Part shown: positions 1 through 9,431 of the stretch, piece after piece | Layout of the letters: each line of letters opens with the position of its first letter | Numbering within the stretch: the first letter of the stretch is position 1 | From: Orbaceae bacterium ESL0721 | Lineage (GTDB): Bacteria; Pseudomonadota; Gammaproteobacteria; Enterobacterales; Orbaceae | Length of the DNA: 64,000 nt | Assembly (NCBI GenBank): GCA_029433365.1 | Contig: JAQTHZ010000001.1 | Location: 1,302,001 to 1,366,000 of the forward strand | Direction: 5' to 3' | Position numbers and translations under genes: made by a program | Notes under the pieces: generated by a model | The model's input: the letters and a program-made list of their open reading frames with translations, nothing else | Databases searched by the model: none | What the model was told of the DNA's origin: nothing

Positions 1-231
1 GAGTTGACCGGCCGTACTGAGAATAACCGTATTGTCAATTTTGCTGGGCAACCTAATATGATTGGTAAATTTGTCGATGTTGAAATTACCGATGTCTATC
101 CTAACTCGTTACGTGGCAAGGTGGTACGAACAGAGGATGAGATGACATTACGCAGTAGTGAATCGCCGTTATCTATCATCTCTCGTACCCGTAAAGAGAG
201 TGATTTAGGGGTAGGTATCTACTATCCATAA
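1..231 (+). CDS. miaB: tRNA-2-methylthio-N6-dimethylallyladenosine synthase, C-terminal end (partial)
   Basis: The reading frame is open from the first base of the window, so only the last 76 residues of the enzyme are present. What is visible is the TRAM-type RNA-binding domain that closes MiaB: the stretch [20 protein letters not shown], followed by the beta-strand [16 protein letters not shown]. MiaB is a radical-SAM methylthiotransferase that adds the 2-methylthio group to i6A37 of tRNAs; its Fe-S and SAM domains lie outside the window. The next gene, ybeZ, follows after about 60 bp, as it does after miaB in E. coli. Identification rests on the TRAM sequence plus this synteny. Confidence 0.9.
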   Translation, partial: ELTGRTENNRIVNFAGQPNMIGKFVDVEITDVYPNSLRGKVVRTEDEMTLRSSESPLSIISRTRKESDLGVGIYYP

Positions 232-294
232 AATCTATCTGCCTATCTATATTGATAGTTAATATATGGTTAATCGTTAATAGAGGATCTTTTG

Positions 295-1311
295 TTGAAT
301 ATTGTGACTGATGAAATAATGCTAGAACCAGCTGATAACCAGCGGCTTAATAGCCTGTGTGGTCCATATAATGACAATATCAAACTGTTAGAGAAACGGC
401 TTGGTATTGAGATTAATCAACGTAGCCATCACTTCTCACTACTTGGTGATGAGATCTGCGTTAAAGCTGCAGCCGCTATTTTACAGTCACTCTATAAGCA
501 AACTAAGCAGAAAGGTCAGTTGATCGATATTGAGCCAGAGCAGGTTCATTTAGCGATTAAAGAGTCGGGAGCCCTTGAGCAGGTAAACGCACATCTCCCA
601 GCTTATATTGATGATAATAAGCTAGTGATGATCAAAACCAAACGGGGTGTAATTAAACCCCGTACGCCAAATCAAGCTAACTATATAGCTCATGTTTTAG
701 ATTATGATATCACTTTTGGGATTGGCCCTGCTGGTACCGGAAAGACCTATTTAGCTGTGGCTGCAGCTGTTGATGCGTTAGAGAAGCAGCAAGTACGCCG
801 AATTTTATTAACGCGCCCTGCCGTTGAGGCAGGTGAAAAATTGGGCTTTTTACCCGGTGATTTAAGTCAAAAAGTAGATCCCTATTTGCGACCACTCTAT
901 GATGCGCTGTTTGAGATGCTCGGTTTTGAAAAAGTGGAAAAATTGATTGAGAAGAGTGTTATCGAAGTTGCACCACTAGCTTATATGCGTGGTCGTACTT
1001 TGAATGATGCTTTTATTATTTTAGATGAGAGTCAAAATACCACAATCGAGCAGATGAAGATGTTTTTAACCCGTATCGGTTTTAACTCTAAAGCGGTGAT
1101 TACTGGGGATATTACACAGATCGATCTCCCTCATCATCAAAAATCGGGATTGAGGCACGCTATCGAGGTACTCTCTGACGTTGACGATATTAGTTTTAAT
1201 TTTTTCCAGAGTGGCGATGTGGTACGTCACCCTGTAGTTGCAAGAATTGTTAACGCCTATGAAAAATGGGAAGAGAAAGAGCAGCAGCGTAAAAAGGGTA
1301 GTGAAAAGTAG
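295..1311 (+). CDS. ybeZ: PhoH-family ATPase YbeZ
   Basis: PhoH-like P-loop ATPase, thought to work with the rRNA-maturation nuclease YbeY. The protein is 338 residues, typical for YbeZ. An N-terminal KH-like segment (LEPADNQRLNSLCGPYNDNI) precedes a Walker A motif GPAGTGKT near residue 144 and a Walker B FIILDES near residue 243. Two consecutive TTG codons occur at the start; the second is chosen because its distance of 8 nt from GAGG is better and the protein then begins MNIVTDEI, matching E. coli MNIDTREI. In E. coli ybeY, ybeX and lnt follow directly. Here they are replaced by the cell-elongation genes, so YbeZ is separated from its usual partner. Confidence 0.95.
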   Translation: MNIVTDEIMLEPADNQRLNSLCGPYNDNIKLLEKRLGIEINQRSHHFSLLGDEICVKAAAAILQSLYKQTKQKGQLIDIEPEQVHLAIKESGALEQVNAHLPAYIDDNKLVMIKTKRGVIKPRTPNQANYIAHVLDYDITFGIGPAGTGKTYLAVAAAVDALEKQQVRRILLTRPAVEAGEKLGFLPGDLSQKVDPYLRPLYDALFEMLGFEKVEKLIEKSVIEVAPLAYMRGRTLNDAFIILDESQNTTIEQMKMFLTRIGFNSKAVITGDITQIDLPHHQKSGLRHAIEVLSDVDDISFNFFQSGDVVRHPVVARIVNAYEKWEEKEQQRKKGSEK

Positions 1312-1347
1312 AAGAGTTATAAATATTGTTAGTAAAGGAGTAAAGCT

Positions 1348-3291
1348 ATCTCTATCGCGCGTTATAAAAATCATACTAATCGGACTAAGATTCGAGATCA
1401 TTCAGCTGAAACAAATCTATTTTTGCGAAGAGCTCTATTTGCATTTATAGGTATTCTTATTTTAGTGATGGTTTTACTTGCCAATTTGGCCGATCTTCAG
1501 ATCGCTAATTTTAGCTATTACAGTACTAAATCGAATAATAACCGCATTGAAATTATTCCAATACCACCAAGTCGCGGAATGATCTATGACCGTAATGGTA
1601 CACCGCTGGCAATCAATAATACTACCTATCAGCTCAATATTGTTCCCGATAAAATAAAGAATCTAAACGAGCAGTTTGCAGCTTTAAAAACGATTGTTGA
1701 TCTCACCGATGAAGATATTGAAAATTTTCAAAAAGAGCGCCGTAGCTATAAAGCACACCGCCCTGTCCCGTTAAAAGATAATCTTACCGAGAAAGAGATC
1801 GCCCGTTTTGTGGTTGATCAACACCGTTTCCCTTTTGTCTCTATTAGTGGTACGTTGCACCGCTACTACCCTTATGGTGCCTCTTTAACTCATATTATTG
1901 GGTATGTTTCAAAAATTAACAGCCAAGATAAACAGCGCCTCGAAGAGGAGGGGAAAACCAGTGACTATGTGGGAACGGCTAATATCGGGAAAATGGGCAT
2001 TGAACGTTTTTATGAAGATCTGTTGCACGGTTTCCCTGGTTATGAAGAGGTTGAAGTTAATAGCCGTGGGCGAATTGTTCGCCAAATTAATAAACACTCA
2101 CCACAAGCTGGTGAAGATATCTATCTCTCCCTTAATCTAAAATTGCAGCTCTATATTGAAAAGTTGCTTGCTGGTCGTAAAGCCGCAGTGGTAGCACTTG
2201 ATCCAAATAATGGCGAGGTCTTAGCACTAGTTTCAAGCCCTAGTTATGATCCTAACCCATTTGTGGGGGGGATATCCTCAGCAAAATATAATCAATTACT
2301 CAATGATCCTGATAAACCGCTATTTAACCGTGTGCTACTTGGTACCTACCCACCTGCGTCTACAGTCAAACCATATATTTCAGTTGCTGCATTAAGTGAA
2401 GGGGTGATAACGCCAAAAAGTGTGGTTTATGATCCTGGTTGGTGGCAACTTCCTGGAACTGATAGACGTTATCGAGATTGGTTACGTTGGGGGCATGGGC
2501 GTGTTGATGTATTAAAAGCAATTGAGGAGTCAGTCGATACCTATTTTTATCAAGTCGCTTATGATATGGGGATAGATCGCTTATCGCAGTGGATGAATAA
2601 ATTTGGTTATGGTAAGCGATCCGGTATTGATATTTCTCCTAATGAGGAGGCGCGTGGTGTGATGCCAACTCGGGAATGGAAAAAACAGCGTCATAAGCGA
2701 TCATGGTTACAAGGCGATACGATTCCTGTTGGTATTGGTCAAGGTTATTGGACTGCCACGCCAATTCAGATGGTAAAAGCATTAACCATTTTAATCAATA
2801 ATGGTAAAAGCTATACGCCTCGTTTTTTACTGTATAAAAAGAGTGATATTTTAAACTCAACATCATCACCAATGCCAAAGCCTCAGATTGAAGAGAGTAG
2901 TCTTGTTAATGTTAATCCCGCTTTTTGGCAGATTGCAAAAGAGGGGATGCACCGTGTGCTATTTGGGGTGCATGGAACAGCGCGCAGAGTTTTTGCCGAT
3001 GCGACATACCAAGCAGCAGGTAAATCTGGAACATCACAGGTATATGGTTTGAAACAAGATGAAGTTTATAATGTGCATAAAGTGCCAGAACACCTGCGTG
3101 ATCATGCGTTATTTGTCGCTTTTGCACCTTATGATAAGCCAATAATTGCCTTAGCAATCGTCTTAGAAAATGGGGGCGGCGGTAGTTCAAATGGTGGTGC
3201 AATGGCACGTAAAATTTTAGATTACTATTTTCTAGGCGATGACTCGACTGATCTGCCTGATGCTAATCAAACAATAGGGCATGAAGATTAA
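1348..3291 (+). CDS. mrdA: Penicillin-binding protein 2 (elongasome transpeptidase)
   Basis: Class B PBP, the transpeptidase of lateral-wall peptidoglycan synthesis, acting in the inner membrane with RodA. One N-terminal membrane helix ([18 protein letters not shown]) is followed by the PBP dimerisation domain ([10 protein letters not shown]) and a transpeptidase domain with the STVK active-site tetrad (PPASTVKPY), SVDTYFYQ and KSGTSQVYG. The first ordinary start codon in frame is a TTG at 1423, but it has no Shine-Dalgarno and would remove the conserved [13 protein letters not shown] segment found in E. coli MrdA (FRDYTAES-LFVRR). The frame is open back to 1336 with a strong AGGAG at 1336-1340 and an ATC codon 7 nt later at 1348, chosen here as a probable non-AUG start. 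The gene overlaps mrdB by one base. Confidence 0.95.
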   Translation: MSIARYKNHTNRTKIRDHSAETNLFLRRALFAFIGILILVMVLLANLADLQIANFSYYSTKSNNNRIEIIPIPPSRGMIYDRNGTPLAINNTTYQLNIVPDKIKNLNEQFAALKTIVDLTDEDIENFQKERRSYKAHRPVPLKDNLTEKEIARFVVDQHRFPFVSISGTLHRYYPYGASLTHIIGYVSKINSQDKQRLEEEGKTSDYVGTANIGKMGIERFYEDLLHGFPGYEEVEVNSRGRIVRQINKHSPQAGEDIYLSLNLKLQLYIEKLLAGRKAAVVALDPNNGEVLALVSSPSYDPNPFVGGISSAKYNQLLNDPDKPLFNRVLLGTYPPASTVKPYISVAALSEGVITPKSVVYDPGWWQLPGTDRRYRDWLRWGHGRVDVLKAIEESVDTYFYQVAYDMGIDRLSQWMNKFGYGKRSGIDISPNEEARGVMPTREWKKQRHKRSWLQGDTIPVGIGQGYWTATPIQMVKALTILINNGKSYTPRFLLYKKSDILNSTSSPMPKPQIEESSLVNVNPAFWQIAKEGMHRVLFGVHGTARRVFADATYQAAGKSGTSQVYGLKQDEVYNVHKVPEHLRDHALFVAFAPYDKPIIALAIVLENGGGGSSNGGAMARKILDYYFLGDDSTDLPDANQTIGHED

Positions 3292-4400
3292 TGATGAACC
3301 GTAATAAACGATCTTTTTGGCAAAAAATACATATTGATCCTCTCTTTATGCTATTCATAGCTCTACTACTTGGTTATAGCCTCTATATTCTTTGGAGTGC
3401 CAGCGGGCAAAATGTTGCGATGATGGAGCGACGTATAGGGCAAATAGTATTAGCTTTTTTTGTGATGATTATTTTGGCGCAGTTCTCGCCACGTAGTTAT
3501 GAGACATGGGCACCCTATCTTTATGTTATCTGTATTATTGTTCTCTTTGCGGTGGATCTATTTGGTTATGCAAGTAAAGGTGCCCAGCGCTGGTTAGACC
3601 TCGGTTTTATCCGTTTTCAACCCTCTGAAATAGCCAAAATTGCTGTTCCATTAATGGTGGCAAAATTTATTCATCGAGATGGTTGCCCACCTCCGTTAAA
3701 GACGACAGTACTAACATTAGCCATTATTGGCATACCAACACTGCTAGTTGCCATGCAACCTGATTTAGGGACGGCTATTTTAATTGCTATGTCGGGTATT
3801 TTTATTATCTTCTTGGCTGGTATTAACTGGAAAATCATTCTTATCGCTGTGGTTTTGATCGCTATATTTGTACCAATTATGTGGTTTTTCCTTATGCATG
3901 ATTACCAGCGTGAACGGGTGTTAACACTATTTAATCCCGAGCGAGATCCTTTAGGTACCGGTTACCATATTTTACAGTCAAAGACAGCGATTGGGTCTGG
4001 TGGTATCTGGGGGAAAGGGTGGCTTGCAGGGACGCAATCACAATTGGAATTTCTACCTGAAAGGCATACCGATTTTATCTTTTCAGTCATTGCTGAGGAG
4101 TTTGGTTTTATTGGCGCTATCATTTTACTGGTGCTCTTTCTCTGTTTAATTGGGCGGGGATTAATTATTGCAGCACAGGCACAAAGTACCTTTGGACGTA
4201 TATTAAGTGGCGGACTAATTTTGGTCTTTTTTGTTTATGTGTTTATCAATATTGGTATGGTCAGTGGCATATTACCAGTGGTTGGTGTACCATTACCGCT
4301 AATTAGTTATGGCGGCTCCTCTTTAGTTGTCTTGATGGCAGGTTTTGGCATCATGATGTCTATCCATACACATCGAAATATGTTATCTAAAAATATTTAA
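3291..4400 (+). CDS. mrdB: Rod-shape SEDS glycosyltransferase RodA
   Basis: SEDS-family peptidoglycan polymerase that pairs with PBP2 in the elongasome. The 369-residue protein has about ten hydrophobic helices. Diagnostic SEDS sequences are visible: [21 protein letters not shown] near residue 95, MQPDLGTA, the extracytoplasmic loop [19 protein letters not shown] with its catalytic-site Asp, and the C-terminal [13 protein letters not shown]. The start overlaps the mrdA stop (TAATGATG; either of two adjacent ATGs is possible), so the two are translationally coupled. dacA follows after 13 bp. In E. coli rlpA lies between mrdB and dacA; it is absent here. Confidence 0.97.
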   Translation: MMNRNKRSFWQKIHIDPLFMLFIALLLGYSLYILWSASGQNVAMMERRIGQIVLAFFVMIILAQFSPRSYETWAPYLYVICIIVLFAVDLFGYASKGAQRWLDLGFIRFQPSEIAKIAVPLMVAKFIHRDGCPPPLKTTVLTLAIIGIPTLLVAMQPDLGTAILIAMSGIFIIFLAGINWKIILIAVVLIAIFVPIMWFFLMHDYQRERVLTLFNPERDPLGTGYHILQSKTAIGSGGIWGKGWLAGTQSQLEFLPERHTDFIFSVIAEEFGFIGAIILLVLFLCLIGRGLIIAAQAQSTFGRILSGGLILVFFVYVFINIGMVSGILPVVGVPLPLISYGGSSLVVLMAGFGIMMSIHTHRNMLSKNI

Positions 4401-4413
4401 CGGAATTCAAGTA

Positions 4414-5595
4414 ATGAAGAAAAAATTTAAATTATCATTAGCAATGTTAACATTAGCATTCTGCTCATTTGCCCAAGCAGATATGCCGTTTCCTATCCCT
4501 AATATTCCACAGCTTGATGCCGAATCTTATATTTTAATCGATGCTAAATCAGGAGAGATACTGGCAGAGTATAATGCTTTGCAGCAGCGGGATCCCGCTA
4601 GTTTAACTAAAATGATGACCAGTTATGTGGTTGGGCAAGCGCTTCAATCGGGTAACATAAAAAATGATGATATGGTAGTTGTTAGCAAAGATGCGTGGGC
4701 AACTGGCAATCCTGCGCTAAAAGGTTCCTCGTTAATGTTTTTAGAGGTGGGTAAAACGGTATCAGTTGCTGATCTAAATAAAGGTATTATTGTCCAATCT
4801 GGAAATGATGCCTGTATCGCAATGGCGGAACATATTGCAGGTAGCCAAGGCGCTTTTGTCAATTTGATGAATGATTATGCGAAAAAAATTGGGTTAGAAC
4901 ATTCCCATTTTGAGACAGTACATGGTCTTGATGCACCTGGGCAATATACGACCGCAAAAGATATGGCATTTTTAGGTCGCGCATTAATTCGTGATCTACC
5001 AGATGAATATGCAATTTATAAAGAGAAAGAGTTTACCTATACACTCGCTAAACCCCAACGTAATCGTAATGGTCTGCTCTGGGATACTACATTAAATGTG
5101 GATGGTATTAAAACTGGTCATACTAATGCTGCGGGTTATAATCTAGTTGCTTCAGCTGTTGATGGTAATACGCGTCTCATCTCTGCTGTATTGGGTGGGC
5201 GTACCTATAAAGGGCGTGAAGAGGAGAGTAAGAAGTTATTGGTTTGGGGATTTCGTTTTTTTGAAACTGCAAATCCAGTCAAATCAGAAACTCCATTAGT
5301 TATGGCGCCAATTTGGTTTGGTGCTGAAAATAATCTTCAATTGGGTTCTGTTGATGCTATTTATGTCACTGTCCCTAAAGGGCGAGCAGCTGATGTGAAG
5401 ATAAAATATAGTGTAGATAACTATATTTATGCGCCAATTGCTAAAGGAGCAAAAGTGGGTTCGATGCAATTTTTGCTAGATGATAAAGTGATTAGCGAAC
5501 AACCTTTAGTAGCGCTACAAAATATTGAAAAGACAGGATTTTTTGGAACAATTTTAGACTGGATTGGATTGCAATTTCATAAATTATTTAGCTAA
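4414..5595 (+). CDS. dacA: D-alanyl-D-alanine carboxypeptidase (PBP5 family)
   Basis: Low-molecular-mass PBP that trims the terminal D-Ala from peptidoglycan pentapeptides on the periplasmic face. A signal peptide (KKKFKLSLAMLTLAFCSFAQA) opens the 393-residue protein. The three penicillin-binding motifs are present: SLTK near residue 64, SGN (VQSGNDAC) near 129 and KTG (DGIKTGHT) near 232. The C-terminal beta-rich domain ends in an amphipathic helix (FFGTILDWIGLQFHKLF) typical of membrane anchoring in PBP5/6. A strong intrinsic terminator follows, so this is probably the last gene of the elongasome operon. PBP5 versus PBP6 cannot be separated from sequence alone. Confidence 0.95.
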   Translation: MKKKFKLSLAMLTLAFCSFAQADMPFPIPNIPQLDAESYILIDAKSGEILAEYNALQQRDPASLTKMMTSYVVGQALQSGNIKNDDMVVVSKDAWATGNPALKGSSLMFLEVGKTVSVADLNKGIIVQSGNDACIAMAEHIAGSQGAFVNLMNDYAKKIGLEHSHFETVHGLDAPGQYTTAKDMAFLGRALIRDLPDEYAIYKEKEFTYTLAKPQRNRNGLLWDTTLNVDGIKTGHTNAAGYNLVASAVDGNTRLISAVLGGRTYKGREEESKKLLVWGFRFFETANPVKSETPLVMAPIWFGAENNLQLGSVDAIYVTVPKGRAADVKIKYSVDNYIYAPIAKGAKVGSMQFLLDDKVISEQPLVALQNIEKTGFFGTILDWIGLQFHKLFS

Positions 5596-5629
5596 CAACT
5601 ATTTGGCTAATATAGTGAAGAAAAAAGAT

Positions 5630-5654
5630 AAGGGGCAAATTAGCCCCTTTTTTT
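5630..5654 (+). terminator. Rho-independent terminator after dacA
   Basis: AAGGGGC and GCCCCTT pair around an AAATTA loop and are followed by a T-run. It closes the mrdA-mrdB-dacA transcript. Confidence 0.9.
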
Positions 5655-5705
5655 ATCTCTGGCTTATTCTGGTTACGGATTAAGCAGATAAAAAAATAAA
5701 AAAAC

Positions 5706-5734
5706 TGGTCATATTCCGCAATTTATGGTATAAA
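5706..5734 (+). promoter_or_regulatory. Predicted sigma70 promoter of rpsB-tsf
   Basis: TGGTCA and TATAAA are separated by 17 bp. The TATAAAAT box lies about 220 bp before rpsB, leaving a long leader, as is usual for this ribosomal operon. Confidence 0.65.
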
Positions 5735-5957
5735 ATGCCGCTGATTTTAACTATTACGGGCTGATAAGAACCCCGTAAGTCGTGCAAAATCAAAATTTTA
5801 TAATTTAAACTTTGTAATTTAATACGTTATAACACACACATATTTTTACGTTTCTCCGGGGTGCTTATCTCGATCTGGATGAGAAGTCCAATTAATGAGG
5901 TGGGTCGGTTGAGATGGATATGTGGAGGCATAACCCCAACATTAAAATGAGGAAATC
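5735..5957 (+). promoter_or_regulatory. rpsB leader RNA (t44/S2-autoregulatory type)
   Basis: The long untranslated leader before ribosomal protein S2 contains a hairpin TTACGGG/CCCGTAA at 5754-5778. Further on, a segment from about 5855 holds CTCCGGGGTGCTTATCTCGA and, just before the gene, GGAGGCATAACCCCAAC. The GGGGT (about 5859) and ACCCC (about 5935) blocks can pair over a long range. This resembles the conserved t44/rpsB leader of gammaproteobacteria, through which S2 represses its own operon. The resemblance is from memory; a covariance search against the Rfam rpsB-leader/t44 models would settle it. Confidence 0.6.
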
Positions 5958-6701
5958 ATGACAATTCAAGTCTCTATGCGCGATATGCTACAAGCCGGTG
6001 TACATTTTGGTCACCAAACCCGTTACTGGAATCCAAAAATGAAACCATTTATTTTTGGTGTACGTAATAAAGTGCATATTATCAACCTTGAAAAGACTGT
6101 TCCAATGTTTAACGAAGCTTTAGCTGAATTAAACAAAATTGCAGCGCGTAAAGGTAAAATTTTATTTGTCGGCACAAAACGTGCAGCAAGTGAACCAGTA
6201 AAAGAAGCAGCAGAAAGTTGCGGACAATTTTATGTTAATCACCGTTGGTTAGGTGGTATGTTAACTAACTGGAAAACAGTTCGTCAATCAATCAAACGTC
6301 TTAAAGATTTAGAGACCCAAGCTAGCGACGGTACTTTTGATAAACTAACTAAAAAAGAAGCATTAATGCGCACCCGTGAGATGGCTAAATTAGAAAATAG
6401 CCTTGGTGGTATTAAAAATATGGGTGGTTTACCTGATGCACTTTTTGTTATTGGTGCTGATCACGAACATATTGCAATTAAAGAAGCGAATAACCTAGGT
6501 ATTCCAGTTATTGCTATTGTGGATACTAACTCTGATCCAGATGGTATCGATTATGTTGTTCCTGGTAATGATGATGCAATCCGTGCTATTCAGTTATATA
6601 CCCAAGCAGCAGCAAATGCGATTCGTGTTGGTAATGAACAGAATCGATCACCAGTAGAAGAGAGTTTTGTTGAAGAAGTTGTTGAAGTAGTTGCTGAATA
6701 G
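5958..6701 (+). CDS. rpsB: 30S ribosomal protein S2
   Basis: Small-subunit ribosomal protein, 247 residues (E. coli 241). Signature segments are visible throughout: [20 protein letters not shown], the coiled-coil region [40 protein letters not shown] and [20 protein letters not shown]. The start ATG has GAGGAAATC before it. The acidic C-terminal tail ([14 protein letters not shown]) is usual. It is the first gene of rpsB-tsf, with an attenuator-like hairpin between the two, as in E. coli. Confidence 0.99.
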   Translation: MTIQVSMRDMLQAGVHFGHQTRYWNPKMKPFIFGVRNKVHIINLEKTVPMFNEALAELNKIAARKGKILFVGTKRAASEPVKEAAESCGQFYVNHRWLGGMLTNWKTVRQSIKRLKDLETQASDGTFDKLTKKEALMRTREMAKLENSLGGIKNMGGLPDALFVIGADHEHIAIKEANNLGIPVIAIVDTNSDPDGIDYVVPGNDDAIRAIQLYTQAAANAIRVGNEQNRSPVEESFVEEVVEVVAE

Positions 6702-6730
6702 TAAGTTACTTATTCTCTATTTTCTTCTTT

Positions 6731-6750
6731 CTCGCCGGTAATTCGGCGAG
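6731..6750 (+). terminator. Attenuator-like hairpin between rpsB and tsf
   Basis: CTCGCCG and CGGCGAG form a perfect 7-bp stem with a 6-nt loop and no strong T-run behind it. It sits in the rpsB-tsf gap where partial termination or processing would set the S2:EF-Ts ratio. The function is inferred from position. Confidence 0.6.
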
Positions 6751-6801
6751 ATGCTATCTTAAATGATAATGAGTATATAACGGTTAAATGAGGAGTTAAA
6801 A

Positions 6802-7659
6802 ATGGCTGAAGTTACCGCTTCTATGGTTAAAGAGCTGCGCGAGAGAACTGGCGCAGGTATGATGGAATGTAAAAAAGCGTTAGTTGAAGCAAATGGTGAT
6901 ATTGAACTTGCTATCGATAATATGCGTAAGTCTGGTCAAGCTAAAGCAGCGAAAAAAGCTGGTCGAGTTGCTGCCGAAGGTGTCATCATCACTAAAATTG
7001 CTGAACATAAACAATTTGGTGTGATTTTAGAAGTTAACTGCGAAACAGATTTCGTCGCAAAAGATGCTGGTTTCCTTGCGTTTAGTAATAAAGTTGCTGA
7101 AAAAGCGTTAACTGATCATATTGGTGATATTGCTGTTCTACAGACTATGTTTGAAGAAGAGCGCACTGCATTAGTAGCTAAAATTGGTGAAAATATTACT
7201 ATTCGCCGTATTGCTGAAATTGCAGGCGAAAAAGTGGGAGCTTACCAACATGGTGCGCGTATTGGTGTTTTAGTTGCTGCCAATGGTGCTGATGATGAGT
7301 TAGTAAAACATATTGCTATGCATATTGCAGCAAGTAAACCTGAATATGTTAATCCAAGCGATGTACCTGCTGATGTTGTTGCACATGAACATCAAATCCA
7401 AATTGATATTGCAATGCAATCTGGTAAACCACGCGAAATAGCTGAAAAAATGGTTGAAGGGCGTATGCGTAAATTTACTGGCGAAGTCTCTTTAACTGGT
7501 CAACCATTTGTTATGGAACCAAGCAAAACAGTTGGTGATTTACTTAAAGAGCACGGCGCAACTGTCGCTTCATTTATCCGCTTTGAGGTGGGTGAAGGTA
7601 TTGAAAAGACAGAAGTTGATTTTGCCGCTGAAGTTGCTGCGATGTCGAACCAATCTTAA
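6802..7659 (+). CDS. tsf: Elongation factor Ts
   Basis: Guanine-nucleotide exchange factor for EF-Tu, 285 residues. The N-terminal UBA-like domain ([19 protein letters not shown]) and the core signature [20 protein letters not shown], with its TDFVA EF-Tu contact motif, are intact. The second core half includes [10 protein letters not shown], and the coiled coil lies in the C-terminal half. It has a good GAGGAG Shine-Dalgarno. It is cotranscribed with rpsB and closed by an intrinsic terminator 12 bp downstream. Confidence 0.99.
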   Translation: MAEVTASMVKELRERTGAGMMECKKALVEANGDIELAIDNMRKSGQAKAAKKAGRVAAEGVIITKIAEHKQFGVILEVNCETDFVAKDAGFLAFSNKVAEKALTDHIGDIAVLQTMFEEERTALVAKIGENITIRRIAEIAGEKVGAYQHGARIGVLVAANGADDELVKHIAMHIAASKPEYVNPSDVPADVVAHEHQIQIDIAMQSGKPREIAEKMVEGRMRKFTGEVSLTGQPFVMEPSKTVGDLLKEHGATVASFIRFEVGEGIEKTEVDFAAEVAAMSNQS

Positions 7660-7670
7660 TTGGTTCATTA

Positions 7671-7699
7671 AAAACCGCCGTTCTAGGCGGTTTTGTTTA
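7671..7699 (+). terminator. Rho-independent terminator after tsf
   Basis: AAAACCGCC and GGCGGTTTT form a 9-bp stem with loop GTTCTA, followed by TGTTT. It separates rpsB-tsf from pyrH. Confidence 0.9.
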
Positions 7700-7780
7700 T
7701 CTACAATTTAGTTAAAAAATAGTAATTAAAAATTGTAGTTTAAAAATTGCTTACTTTAAAACTGATACATTAATTAATAT

Positions 7781-7789
7781 TGATATAAT
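7781..7789 (+). promoter_or_regulatory. Extended -10 promoter for pyrH
   Basis: TGATATAAT is an exact extended -10 element (TGnTATAAT) 76 bp before the pyrH ATG. No convincing -35 is seen, which is common for extended -10 promoters. Confidence 0.55.
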
Positions 7790-7864
7790 AATGCTTTTTA
7801 AAGTAAGTAAATATTCAAAAATATCACCTTTATTTAACCTATTTGATTGATTAGGGTAGGATTT

Positions 7865-8611
7865 ATGCCAGCTAATATAGTTCCCTTTTATAAACGTATT
7901 TTACTAAAACTAAGTGGTGAAGCACTGCAAGGTGAAGAAGGTTTTGGTATTGATGCAACCGTACTTGATCGCATGGCAAAAGAGATAAAAGAGCTCATTG
8001 ATATGGGTGTCCAAGTTGCTGTTGTCATTGGTGGTGGTAATCTATTTCGTGGTGCGGGACTTGCTAAAGCCGGTATGAATCGCGTAGTTGGTGACCATAT
8101 GGGAATGCTTGCAACTGTTATGAATGGACTCGCTATGCGTGATGCACTGCACCGAATTGAGATTAATGCCCGTTTAATGTCAGCTATTCCGCTAAATGGT
8201 GTCTGTGATGATTATCGTTGGACTGAGGCAATTAGTTTACTTCGACATGGTAAAGTGGTCATTCTTTCTGCCGGTACAGGTAACCCTTTTTTTACAACAG
8301 ACTCTGCCGCTTGCCTGCGTGGAATTGAGATCGAAGCTGATGTTGTTTTAAAAGCTACCAAAGTTGACGGTGTCTATTCAGCTGATCCAGTTAAACACCC
8401 TGATGCGATACGTTATAAAACATTAAATTATGAAAAAGTACTTGATGATGAGTTAAAAGTGATGGATTTAGCAGCATTCACATTAGCAAGAGATCATAAT
8501 TTACCTATCTGTGTATTTAATATGAATAAACCGGGTGCTTTACGTCGAGTTGTTTTAGGTGAGCAGGAAGGCACATTAATAAATAATAAAATGACGACTG
8601 AAGCTGATTAG
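7865..8611 (+). CDS. pyrH: UMP kinase
   Basis: Hexameric bacterial UMP kinase of the amino-acid-kinase fold, converting UMP to UDP in pyrimidine synthesis. Motifs: [14 protein letters not shown] at the N-terminus, [12 protein letters not shown] (phosphate binding), [29 protein letters not shown] and [17 protein letters not shown] lies 18 bp upstream in frame, but ATG is chosen because it starts [12 protein letters not shown], comparable with E. coli MATNAKPVYKRI, and follows GTAGGA. The product is 248 residues. The order rpsB-tsf-pyrH-frr-dxr is conserved across gammaproteobacteria. Confidence 0.98.
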   Translation: MPANIVPFYKRILLKLSGEALQGEEGFGIDATVLDRMAKEIKELIDMGVQVAVVIGGGNLFRGAGLAKAGMNRVVGDHMGMLATVMNGLAMRDALHRIEINARLMSAIPLNGVCDDYRWTEAISLLRHGKVVILSAGTGNPFFTTDSAACLRGIEIEADVVLKATKVDGVYSADPVKHPDAIRYKTLNYEKVLDDELKVMDLAAFTLARDHNLPICVFNMNKPGALRRVVLGEQEGTLINNKMTTEAD

Positions 8612-8693
8612 TTGATCTCTCTATAATCTTATTCATAAATTTCCCTGTCACTTTACTGAATATTAAGTGGCAGAATTAAAAAAGGCTTTTACT

Positions 8694-9251
8694 ATGTTAA
8701 ATGATATTCAAAAAGATGCGCAAGAGCGTATGGAAAAGAGCATTGAAGCATTTCAATCACACATCTCTAAAATTAGAACGGGCCGTGCATCGCCAAGTTT
8801 ATTAGATGGTATCTCAGTTGACTATTATGGTAGCGCAACACCACTTCGCCAATTAGCGAATGTTGTTGCTGAAGATTCACGCACACTTGCTATTACTGTA
8901 TTTGATAAATCAATTGCTCCTGCAGTTGAAAAAGCGGTTTTAACCTCTGATTTAGGGCTGAATCCAGCATCTGCTGGGACAGTTATTCGGGTACCTCTTC
9001 CGCCTCTTACTGAAGAGCGCCGTCGTGATTTAACTAAGATTGTGCGTAATGAAGCTGAACAGGGTCGAGTTTCGATTCGTAACGTTCGACGTGATGCTAA
9101 TGATCAGATTAAAGCCTTATTAAAAGATAAGGAGATCTCTGAAGATGATGAACGTAAATCACAAGATATAATCCAAAAAGCAACAGATGCAGCGATTAAG
9201 AAGTTAGATCTTGCATTAGCAGATAAAGAGAAAGAGTTAATGGAATTTTAA
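8694..9251 (+). CDS. frr: Ribosome recycling factor
   Basis: RRF splits post-termination ribosomes together with EF-G. It has 185 residues, exactly the family length. Signature segments are [36 protein letters not shown] and [20 protein letters not shown], forming the long three-helix bundle of domain I. An in-frame GTG lies 27 bp upstream; the ATG is preferred because the protein then begins [13 protein letters not shown], collinear with E. coli MISDIRKDAEVRM, and has AAAGG upstream. A short hairpin (AGATTTA-cca-TAAATCT) starts at the stop codon. Confidence 0.98.
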   Translation: MLNDIQKDAQERMEKSIEAFQSHISKIRTGRASPSLLDGISVDYYGSATPLRQLANVVAEDSRTLAITVFDKSIAPAVEKAVLTSDLGLNPASAGTVIRVPLPPLTEERRRDLTKIVRNEAEQGRVSIRNVRRDANDQIKALLKDKEISEDDERKSQDIIQKATDAAIKKLDLALADKEKELMEF

Positions 9252-9431
9252 GATTTACCATAAATCTTACCACTAGCTTTTATAATTAAAGAGAGAGAAC
9301 GGTTTATCCAAGTCAATTTATAAACTTGTTCTCTACTTAGTTTGATCCGTTTGACTCGATCTTTTTTGCTAAATCTACTTGGCTTAATGTATCTTGACTG
9401 TTCCGTTGATTCTATCATCGGGGAAGTAAAT

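Noticed and set aside
1066-1401. Minus-strand open frame of 111 codons over the end of ybeZ
   Set aside because: It is a shadow of ybeZ and the mrdA leader, with low-complexity Phe/Leu runs.
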